Assembly (NCBI GenBank): GCA_937128785.1 | Contig: CAKZMS010000433.1 | Span: forward strand, 1-6,402 | Direction: 5' to 3' | DNA length: 6,402 nt | Source: an uncultured Opitutaceae bacterium | GTDB lineage: Bacteria; Verrucomicrobiota; Verrucomicrobiia; Opitutales; Opitutaceae | In this document: positions 1-6,110 of the stretch, in pieces | How the letters are laid out: each line of letters begins with the position of its first letter | Position numbering within the stretch: position 1 is the stretch's first letter | Translations under genes and position numbers: made by a program | The notes under the pieces: model-generated | Told to the model about the DNA's origin: nothing | Database searches by the model: none | The model's input: the letters and a program-made list of their open reading frames with translations, nothing else

Positions 1-1716
1 GCCGCTGACATCGCCTCCGGTCACAAACCCGAAATCGTCACCCGATTCCCTCCCGAGCCCAACGGTTACCTCCACCTCGGTCACGCCAAATCCATCTGCC
101 TGAACTTCGGTATCGCCGTGGAAAACGGCGGCCGTTGCAACCTGCGCTTCGACGATACCAATCCCGTCAAAGAAGACACCCTCTTCGTTGATTCGATCAC
201 CGAAGACATTCGCTGGCTCATCGGAGACTGGGCCGACAGCCGGCTCGGTCTGCAGACTCCGGGAGCCAAACCCGTTCACCAGGAAGTCGATGGCCAACAA
301 GATTTCTACGCCGCGCCCCTGGCATCCGGAGAAGGTGCGCCCTTCTTCGCCTCCAACTACTTCGAGCAACTCTACCTCTACGCCGAACGGCTGATAGAAA
401 AGGGTCTCGCTTTCGTGTGCGACCTCAGCCCGGAAGAAGCTGAAGCCTATCGTGGCTCACCCACCGAACCCGGCCGCAACAGCCCGCATCGCGATCGATC
501 CGTTGCAGAAAATCTGGATCTGTTCCGCCGGATGAGGGCGGGAGAATTCTCCGACGGCACGAGAACGCTGCGCGCCAAGATTGATATGGCTTCGCCCAAT
601 ATCTGGTTGCGAGATCCGTTGCTCTATCGCATCCGCCACGTCGCCCACCATCAAGCGGGCGACACGTGGTGCATTTACCCGCTTTACGATTTTGCCCACT
701 GCCTGAGCGACTATCTCGAGGGCATCACCCATTCGCTTTGCACCATCGAGTTCGAGGTGCATCGCCCACTTTACGATTGGATCCTGGAGTCCCTCGATCT
801 GCCCCGCACACTTCCCCGCCAGATCGAATTCGCGCCTCTCAACTTGGCCTATACCTTGTTCAGTAAACGCCGGGTACTGAAGTTGGTCGCCGAAAACGCG
901 GTTGATGGCTGGAACGACCCCCGCCTGCCGACGCTGGCCGGACTGCGTCGACGCGGGATTCCAGCCTCCGCCATCCGCAACTTCGCCTACCACATCGGTA
1001 TCACCAAATTCGAAAGCCTGACCGAGGCCGCGGTTTTTGACGGCACCGTGCGGGACGAACTGAATGCGCGGGCCGACCGTCGCATGGGCGTGCTCCGTCC
1101 GCTCAAGTTGGTGCTCACCAACCTGGCGGCGGATGAGACCTACGAAAGCGAAGCACCCAACCACCCCAAGGACGAAAGCCGCGGTTCCCGCCTGGTCCGG
1201 TTGGAGCGAGAGGTTTATATCGAAGCGGACGATTTTGCCGAAGTGCCGCCACCCAAGTTCCGCCGGTTGAAGCCCGGCGGCAGTGTTCGCCTCAAATACG
1301 GCTGCATCATTACCTACGAGAATGTCGTGAAGAATGACGCGGGTGAAGTCATCGAGGTGCACGCCACCGCCGACCTGACCACGCGCCGCGGCCAGCCCAA
1401 GTCAGACCAAAAAGTAAAGGGTACGATCCACTGGGTCGGTGCCTCCCAGGCGTGCGATGCCGAGGTGCGACTCTACGACCGGCTCTTCAATGTGCCTGAA
1501 CCCGGAGCGCAAGAAGACTTCATGGCCTGCCTGAATCCCGATTCCTTGGACACCGTCCCGGCTAAACTCGAACCGTCCTTGGCGGGAACCATTCCCGGTG
1601 AAGTTTATCAGTTTGAACGACTCGGTTACTTCACCGCAGATTCCCAGGACAGCACGGCAGATAAACCGGTCTTCAATCGGACGATCACCTTGAGAGACAC
1701 CTGGGCGGGTAAGTAA
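1..1716 (+). CDS. glnS: Glutaminyl-tRNA synthetase (GlnRS), 5'-truncated by the window edge
   Basis: Class I aminoacyl-tRNA synthetase that charges tRNA-Gln with glutamine in the cytoplasm, using ATP. The reading frame is open from base 1 and 571 residues are visible. By comparison with E. coli GlnRS (554 aa, from memory) about 15-25 N-terminal residues lie outside the window, so the GTG at 118 is not the start. The ATP-binding HIGH motif is HLGH at visible residues 25-28 (bases 73-84), inside the GlnRS signature RFPPEPNGYLHLGH. The KMSKS-type loop is FSKRR (bases 859-873). Other family blocks are RFDDTNPVKED, AKIDMASP, YPLYDFAHC, EGITHSLCT, KGTIHWV and the C-terminal KPVFNRT..LRDTWA of the anticodon-binding beta-barrels. 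An insertion of about 33 residues relative to E. coli lies in bases 232-357. The frame is otherwise intact, and the gene ends in TAA 58 bases before the response regulator. Confidence 0.97.
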   Translation, partial: AADIASGHKPEIVTRFPPEPNGYLHLGHAKSICLNFGIAVENGGRCNLRFDDTNPVKEDTLFVDSITEDIRWLIGDWADSRLGLQTPGAKPVHQEVDGQQDFYAAPLASGEGAPFFASNYFEQLYLYAERLIEKGLAFVCDLSPEEAEAYRGSPTEPGRNSPHRDRSVAENLDLFRRMRAGEFSDGTRTLRAKIDMASPNIWLRDPLLYRIRHVAHHQAGDTWCIYPLYDFAHCLSDYLEGITHSLCTIEFEVHRPLYDWILESLDLPRTLPRQIEFAPLNLAYTLFSKRRVLKLVAENAVDGWNDPRLPTLAGLRRRGIPASAIRNFAYHIGITKFESLTEAAVFDGTVRDELNARADRRMGVLRPLKLVLTNLAADETYESEAPNHPKDESRGSRLVRLEREVYIEADDFAEVPPPKFRRLKPGGSVRLKYGCIITYENVVKNDAGEVIEVHATADLTTRRGQPKSDQKVKGTIHWVGASQACDAEVRLYDRLFNVPEPGAQEDFMACLNPDSLDTVPAKLEPSLAGTIPGEVYQFERLGYFTADSQDSTADKPVFNRTITLRDTWAGK

Positions 1717-1774
1717 TTTCCACCATCGCAATTCGCCTGCAATTAATGCTTCATGGCTCCTCATTTTCCGAGCG

Positions 1775-2155
1775 ATGTCGAAATTCCTGCTAGTTGATGA
1801 CAACGAAGAGCTGCTTGCGGTGCAGGCAGCCTATCTTGAGGCACACGACCAGGAAGTGTTGCTGGCAGTGAATGGTCGGGAGGCCCTGCGTCACCTCGAA
1901 GATGAGAATGTGGATATTATGGTCACAGATGTGATCATGCCGGAGATGGAGGGTTTCGAAACGATCATGGAGGTGAAGAGCCTGCGCCCCAACCTGCCCA
2001 TCATTGTCGTTTCCGGCGGAGGACGAGTCGGGGCTACGGATTATCTTTCGATGGCCAGGAGCATGGGGGCGCATGCGGCGATGAGTAAACCGGTCGCTCC
2101 CGCCGCGTTGCTGGCCGAGGCCAGATTCCTGATCGACAAACAGACCGCCAGTTAA
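1775..2155 (+). CDS. Single-domain response regulator (receiver domain only)
   Basis: A 126-residue CheY-like receiver with no output domain, so it probably acts by phosphorylation-dependent protein contact or as a phosphorelay intermediate. The acidic pair D8-D9 follows the first strand (FLLVDD). The phosphoacceptor is D52 in VTDVIMPEMEG, the switch Ser is S80 in VVSGGGR, and the invariant lysine is K105 in MSKP. The position three before that lysine, usually Tyr, Phe or another large residue, is Ala (A102). No histidine kinase is visible in the window. The ATG start gives a complete first beta-strand. No clear Shine-Dalgarno site precedes it. The gene lies 58 bases after glnS and 79 bases before the next start, same strand, so co-transcription with either neighbour is possible but not shown. 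The partner kinase and pathway cannot be told from the sequence. Receiver identity is very secure. Confidence 0.95.
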   Translation: MSKFLLVDDNEELLAVQAAYLEAHDQEVLLAVNGREALRHLEDENVDIMVTDVIMPEMEGFETIMEVKSLRPNLPIIVVSGGGRVGATDYLSMARSMGAHAAMSKPVAPAALLAEARFLIDKQTAS

Positions 2156-2218
2156 TCGCACACAGGTGGTCCGCCCCGCATTCGTTGCTTCTAAGTTCGA
2201 CTCGGGTGCAGTCAGAGG

Positions 2219-2239
2219 TGCATCGTACGTCGCGATGCA
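2219..2239 (+). promoter_or_regulatory. Possible hairpin over the start codon of the secreted-protein gene
   Basis: Perfect inverted repeat TGCATCG (2219-2225) and CGATGCA (2233-2239) with a 7-base loop. The 3' arm contains the ATG at 2235-2237. The purine-rich AGAGGTG (2214-2220), the only Shine-Dalgarno-like stretch nearby, runs into the 5' arm. In mRNA this stem would hide the start codon and could lower or tune translation. A 7-base stem may also arise by chance, and no ligand or protein partner is indicated. Confidence 0.3.
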
Positions 2240-2909
2240 ACTACCCCGGTTCGTTCTCCGCGTCTTCCCCAGCGCCACTTTTTTGATTGGATTCTTCCTT
2301 CCCTTATTCACCTCCGGTGCCTCCGCGGAGGATGTCGGACGCCCCGAACTGCTGTTTAGGGAAGACTGGGCGGCAACTCCGGCTCAGTTACCTGTCGATC
2401 AATCACATGTCGCCCACCCTGACCTGCAGCTTCATCTCCATGGTCCCTCCCGCGACCTCATCAAAAAGAGTCATCACGACCAACCGGCGGATGATCCACA
2501 CTATATCTGGTCAGGACGATGTGCCGTGGGCAACTGGGCCGTCTCCTTGGAGCGACTCACGGGAGCCTTCGACCTCACGGGCCAGGCAAAGGTCCGGTGG
2601 CGGACCAAACAGTCCGGGTTTCGGACCCTGCGTATCATGGTTCGAACGGCGGAAGGACAGTGGCTCGTCGGACACCTCGGAGATGATGCCTCCCGGGACT
2701 GGCGGATTCGGGAGTTCAACATGATCGATATGCAGTGGCGGAACCTGCTGATCGAGACCGTCGTTGAGGAGGATCCCGTCCTGACGGATCCGGACCTGAG
2801 CCGAATCACGCATATCGGATTCACCGACTTGATGCTCGGCGGCAACAGCCGGGCGTGTTCCCGATTGGATTGGATCGAAGTCTACGCTCACCCATCTTCG
2901 ACTGAATGA
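2235..2909 (+). CDS. Secreted protein of unknown function, first gene of the sulfatase operon
   Basis: I do not recognise a named domain. From the ATG at 2235 the product is 224 residues with a clear Sec signal peptide: Arg at 5 and 9, a hydrophobic stretch of about residues 10-27 (FPSATFLIGFFLPLF), and a likely cleavage after A-S-A at residue 31. The frame extends upstream to a GTG at 2166, but that start would put 23 extra residues before the signal peptide, so 2235 is preferred. The mature part is soluble and rich in beta-type sequence. Conspicuous blocks are LFREDW (40-45), KKSHHDQPADDPHYIWSG (77-94) and a C-terminal GFTDLM..G..RACSRLDWIEVY. Two mature cysteines (C96, C208) could form a disulfide. 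The closing pattern, with alternating strands ending in LDWIEVY, resembles galactose-binding-like or CIA30-like beta-sandwiches, which hints at carbohydrate binding but is only an impression. The stop overlaps the next start by 4 bases. Confidence 0.85.
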   Translation: MQLPRFVLRVFPSATFLIGFFLPLFTSGASAEDVGRPELLFREDWAATPAQLPVDQSHVAHPDLQLHLHGPSRDLIKKSHHDQPADDPHYIWSGRCAVGNWAVSLERLTGAFDLTGQAKVRWRTKQSGFRTLRIMVRTAEGQWLVGHLGDDASRDWRIREFNMIDMQWRNLLIETVVEEDPVLTDPDLSRITHIGFTDLMLGGNSRACSRLDWIEVYAHPSSTE

Positions 2910-4654
2910 GACTCCCTCCCCCTCGTGTCTGGCTGTGCGTTTGGGCGCTGGCGATCGCCGTTGATCTATTCGCAAAAACCGAAGTGTTCGATCCGCCGGA
3001 CACAAACTATTCGCAAGAGCCCCTGGTTATTGAGCGAGGCCGGGAAAACTACCGCCAACATTGTCGGACCTGCCACGAATTGCAGGACAGTAGCAGCGGG
3101 CCGACTCTTGGTGGGGTGACGTTCGAACGCGATCGCGAGTGGTTGCTGAACTTTATCCGGGCTCCGCATGAAATGGTGGCCAAAGGCGATCCCATTGCGG
3201 TGGATTTACTCGAGCGCTATAAGGTGCTGATGCCCGGTTTTGCTCATTTGGGCGATGAAGCGCTGGGGGAAATTCTCGCGGCTATCGATGAATACAGCCG
3301 CCGCCGAAAACTCACCTACATCCCCGAAGGACGCACCCCCCATCTGTGGGCCATGCTGGAAACTCCGGGCGAGCCTATCACCACGACCGGATCCGCATTG
3401 CGCTTTGAAGAGGTCGCCACGCTGCCCAAGACCGCGACCACTCACAGCCAGGTCAGGCTGGGCAACCTTCGTCAACCACCCGGCGATCCCACCAATGCTC
3501 TCTTCATCAATGATCATGATGGATTCATCTACCGGGTGGATTCTCCGGCCGTGACGGAAGTTTTCCGCATCCGCGATCATGTCCCTGAGTTCACGCCGTC
3601 ACCGGGATTGGCTTCTGGATTAGGTAGTTTCACTTTCCACCCGGAGTTCGCGGAAAATGGATTGGTCTACATCACTCACACCGAATCTCTCACGGATGAG
3701 TCCGGCGACAATCCTTACGATTCGAATCTACTTCGTCGCCTTCAATGGGTGTTGACGGAAATCCAGCTCACGCCCGACAAGGTTCGCTGGGAAGTAGAGC
3801 AATGGCGGGAAGTCCTGCGCATCAATGTCCCTCACACTTCCCACGGTCTGCAGGAGATCACGTTCAACCCTTGGGCGCAGCCCGGACACTCCGACTATGG
3901 GATGCTGTTTCTCGGGATGGGTGACGGTGGCTCCAGTGAAGTGGACCTCCCCCAACTCTGCCATTCGAAGGCATCACCGCTGGGCACCATCATGCGAATC
4001 GATCCTCGAGGATCGAACAGCCGCAATGGCCAATATGGAATCCCCTTCGACAATCCTTTTGTGAATGAAGGCGCTCCGGAAGACTGGCCGGAGATTTACG
4101 CCTGGGGTTTCCGCAACCCTCACCGACTGACGTGGCAGCCGCATGATCCCGATCATATGCTCGCGACCGATATCGGCTACCGTGCCTTCGAGGAAATCAA
4201 CGTAATCAAACCCGGCCAGGACTATGGATGGAACGTGCGGGAGGGTAATCTCGTGATCGATCCCGCGAGACTCCACGAAGAAAGCGTGATCCCGTGGGAT
4301 CAGCCTGACCCGGAATATGCCAAACCCCTTGCAGTCTACAGTCACCGCGAGGGATTTGCGGTGATCGGTGGACACATCTATCGGGGGCGCGCTGAAGCGC
4401 TCACAGGTCGCTATGTATTCGGCGATATCATCACCGGGAGAATTTTTGTCCTGGATCCGCAAAGCGGTGCATCGCGACCATTGGAGATCGGCGAACTCGA
4501 GCTCATCGATCCCGATGGCAAGCGCGGCACGTTGCGCGGTTGGATGCCGAATGGCCGGATTGATTTACGGTTTGGCGAGGATCGCCGGGGAGACCTCTAT
4601 ATCATGACCAAGCTTGATGGAAAGATCAGGCGCGTAACCGAATTCGTCCCATGA
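2906..4654 (+). CDS. Secreted cytochrome c / glucose-sorbosone dehydrogenase-type beta-propeller fusion
   Basis: Probable periplasmic sugar (aldose) oxidoreductase of 582 residues. Residues 1-23 form a signal peptide (R2, R7, then VWLCVWALAIAV, likely cleavage near LFA). Residues 40-130 are a class I cytochrome c domain: haem motif CRTCH at 53-57 and a likely axial Met at 109 (LMPGF). Residues 165-580 match the soluble glucose dehydrogenase/sorbosone dehydrogenase propeller: SHGLQEITF (312-320, H313 as the candidate catalytic base), LFLGMGDGG (334-342), YAWGFRNPHRLTW (398-410, R403-N404), EEINVIKPGQDYGW (429-442), VIGGHIYRG (486-494) and GRYVFGDIITGRIFVL (501-516). Family members use PQQ with calcium, so PQQ dependence is expected but not proven here. 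The fused haem would take electrons from the propeller and pass them on. The ATG overlaps the preceding stop (ATGA) with no clear Shine-Dalgarno site, which suggests translational coupling. The substrate is unknown. Confidence 0.92.
   Translation: MRLPPPRVWLCVWALAIAVDLFAKTEVFDPPDTNYSQEPLVIERGRENYRQHCRTCHELQDSSSGPTLGGVTFERDREWLLNFIRAPHEMVAKGDPIAVDLLERYKVLMPGFAHLGDEALGEILAAIDEYSRRRKLTYIPEGRTPHLWAMLETPGEPITTTGSALRFEEVATLPKTATTHSQVRLGNLRQPPGDPTNALFINDHDGFIYRVDSPAVTEVFRIRDHVPEFTPSPGLASGLGSFTFHPEFAENGLVYITHTESLTDESGDNPYDSNLLRRLQWVLTEIQLTPDKVRWEVEQWREVLRINVPHTSHGLQEITFNPWAQPGHSDYGMLFLGMGDGGSSEVDLPQLCHSKASPLGTIMRIDPRGSNSRNGQYGIPFDNPFVNEGAPEDWPEIYAWGFRNPHRLTWQPHDPDHMLATDIGYRAFEEINVIKPGQDYGWNVREGNLVIDPARLHEESVIPWDQPDPEYAKPLAVYSHREGFAVIGGHIYRGRAEALTGRYVFGDIITGRIFVLDPQSGASRPLEIGELELIDPDGKRGTLRGWMPNGRIDLRFGEDRRGDLYIMTKLDGKIRRVTEFVP
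3999..4016. repeat. Perfect 18-base palindrome within the dehydrogenase gene
   Basis: TCGATCCTCGAGGATCGA reads the same on both strands with no spacer. It lies in coding sequence for IDPRGS of the propeller domain. It holds two GATC sites around a central CTCGAG. It may be a codon-choice accident or a protein-binding site; the sequence alone cannot decide. Confidence 0.6.
4143..4156. repeat. GATC-containing inverted repeat (6-base arms, 2-base spacer)
   Basis: ATGATC (4143-4148), CC, then GATCAT (4151-4156). It lies inside the propeller-coding region and starts 144 bases after the 18-base palindrome. It is short enough to be chance on its own and is listed because of its two neighbours of the same kind. 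Confidence 0.4.
4287..4302. repeat. GATC-containing inverted repeat (7-base arms, 2-base spacer)
   Basis: TGATCCC (4287-4293), GT, then GGGATCA (4296-4302), all pairs perfect. It lies inside the propeller-coding region and starts 144 bases after the repeat at 4143. No function is visible. Confidence 0.4.
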
Positions 4655-6105
4655 AGAAAATACTGCGACTCATTTTGACTGTTTTATGGGGATCGACTGT
4701 CTGCGCGATCACGACCCGATCGGAGGCTCCGCCCCCTCCCAATATTCTGCTCATTCTCGCTGATGACATGGGGTACGGGGACATGGGATTCACCGGCAGC
4801 GAACACCTGCAGACCCCTCATCTCGATGCGCTGGCGCGTTCCGGGGTATTCTGTGAGCAAGGCTACGTAGCCAGTCCGGTCTGCTCTCCTTCCCGGGCGG
4901 GGCTCCTCACCGGGCGGGATCCGCGTCGCTTTGGGTATGAGGGAAATCTGAATCGCGACGACAAATACTATGCCGGGCGACCCGAACTACTCGGGTTGGC
5001 TCCAGGCGAACATACGCTGGGTGATCATTTGAAAGCCGCCGGATACGCCACCGCCTTGATCGGTAAGTGGCATCAGGGGATCGGCCCCGGGTTTCATCCC
5101 AACGAGCGCGGATTCGACTACTTTTGCGGGATGCTGGGCGGCGGCCACAGTTACTTCCCCGAGCGCGACAAAAATCAGATCGAACGCAACGGCGAGCCCG
5201 TCACGACATTCTCCAATTCCTACCTCACTGACTTCTTCACCGATGAAGGACTGGATTGGATGAAAGCGCGCCAATCCGAAGATCGCCCCTGGTTCGCCTT
5301 CTTATCGTATAACGCCCCCCACACCCCGATGCATGCCACCGCGGAAGACTTGGCTCGATTCACGCACATCGAAGATGATACGCGCCGGACCTTCGCCGCC
5401 ATGATGTGGGCGCTGGATCGTGGCGTGGGTAGACTCGTCGCATGGCTCGAGGCTTCCAGTGCCGACGAAAACACCTTGATCGTATTCTTTTCCGACAACG
5501 GCGGACCGCCCGAAAACGGCAGCTGGAACGGTCCACTTTCCGGCGGCAAAGGGGCGCTCAAGGAAGGCGGTATTCGGGTGCCAATGATCTGGGCATGGCC
5601 CGGCACCTTGCCCTCCAATCGACGCCATCCAGAACCTGTTTCGGCTCTGGATCTGCTCCCCACGTTTATGGCGGTCGCGGGCGCTGATCCCCTGCCCCTA
5701 CGGGAGCCGATGAGTCACGAGGATCCCCGTAACTTCAGCCGCGGAGTGGAACGATTCGGCGCCTATGACGGTGTCGATGTGTTACCCTCTTTGAAAGGCG
5801 AGTCAGCCGAAACCGGCCGAGCCTTGTTCTGGCGACTCCAGGGTCAGGCGGCGATTCGACACGGTGATGATAAGTTGATCCGGCTGTCGCATCGTCCGGC
5901 CGAGTTATTCCACCCCGAAAGCGACATCGCCGAACAAACCGACCTGGCTGGTCAGGACGCCGAGCTCACCAAGGAGCTTTTTCAGGCGCTGTCTGAGTGG
6001 GAATCAATGCTGCCAACCGTGCCGTTGTGGGACTCTTCTCCCTACTGGCAAAGTCAGAGCGCCAAACACTACGACGAACGCGATCCGGTGCCCGAACCGA
6101 AATAG
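4651..6105 (+). CDS. Secreted formylglycine-dependent sulfatase (arylsulfatase-type, S1 family)
   Basis: Hydrolyses sulfate esters, probably of a sulfated sugar, outside the cytoplasm. The product is 484 residues, a normal length. Residues 1-26 look like a Sec signal peptide (K2, K3, hydrophobic ILRLILTVLWGSTVCAI); C18 does not sit in a good lipobox. The catalytic signature is CSPSRAGLLTGR at 78-89; C78 is the residue converted to formylglycine and R82 its partner. Other active-site positions are present: D38-D39 (LADDMGYGD) for calcium, K139 and H141 (GKWHQG), H224 (YNAPHTP), D282-N283 (FFSDNGG) and K304 (GALKEGG). The C-terminal subdomain includes YDGVDVLPSLKGE (372-384) and ends in a polar Pro/Glu-rich tail. 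A segment of about 20 residues (350-371) before it seems longer than usual. The ATG overlaps the dehydrogenase stop by 4 bases with no clear Shine-Dalgarno site. No maturase is encoded here. The substrate cannot be read from sequence. Confidence 0.96.
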   Translation: MKKILRLILTVLWGSTVCAITTRSEAPPPPNILLILADDMGYGDMGFTGSEHLQTPHLDALARSGVFCEQGYVASPVCSPSRAGLLTGRDPRRFGYEGNLNRDDKYYAGRPELLGLAPGEHTLGDHLKAAGYATALIGKWHQGIGPGFHPNERGFDYFCGMLGGGHSYFPERDKNQIERNGEPVTTFSNSYLTDFFTDEGLDWMKARQSEDRPWFAFLSYNAPHTPMHATAEDLARFTHIEDDTRRTFAAMMWALDRGVGRLVAWLEASSADENTLIVFFSDNGGPPENGSWNGPLSGGKGALKEGGIRVPMIWAWPGTLPSNRRHPEPVSALDLLPTFMAVAGADPLPLREPMSHEDPRNFSRGVERFGAYDGVDVLPSLKGESAETGRALFWRLQGQAAIRHGDDKLIRLSHRPAELFHPESDIAEQTDLAGQDAELTKELFQALSEWESMLPTVPLWDSSPYWQSQSAKHYDERDPVPEPK

Positions 6106-6110
6106 GATTT

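Noticed and set aside
118..120. GTG at 118 as the start of glnS
   Set aside because: The frame is open to base 1 and the upstream residues contain the essential HLGH motif, so the true start is outside the window.
457..1362. Long minus-strand open frame (301 codons) opposite glnS
   Set aside because: It lies wholly antisense to conserved GlnRS sequence and its translation shows no recognisable domain or export signal. It is a shadow of codon bias in GC-rich DNA.
1755..1773. Short inverted repeat GCTC...GAGC before the response regulator start
   Set aside because: Four-base arms with a 10-base loop are expected by chance.
1717..1774. Promoter search between glnS and the response regulator, and in 2156-2234
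   Set aside because: No convincing paired -35 and -10 elements could be seen in either gap, so no promoter is claimed.
2143..2171. Possible terminator hairpin after the response regulator (GACCGCC with GGTGGTC, one G-U pair, 15-base loop)
   Set aside because: The stem is weak with a long loop, starts inside the coding region and has no following T-run, so it does not qualify as an intrinsic terminator.
2166..2234. GTG at 2166 as the start of the secreted-protein gene
   Set aside because: It would add 23 residues before a well-formed signal peptide and lies only 10 bases after the previous stop with no ribosome site. The ATG at 2235 fits better.
2950..2959. GGCGATCGCC and the similar CGCGATCGCG at 3128, resembling the cyanobacterial HIP1 palindrome
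   Set aside because: Only isolated copies occur and the gene content does not suggest a cyanobacterium. They fit the general GATC richness.
3974..4462. Minus-strand open frame (162 codons) opposite the dehydrogenase gene
   Set aside because: Antisense to conserved propeller motifs, no recognisable protein features, explained by codon bias on the coding strand.
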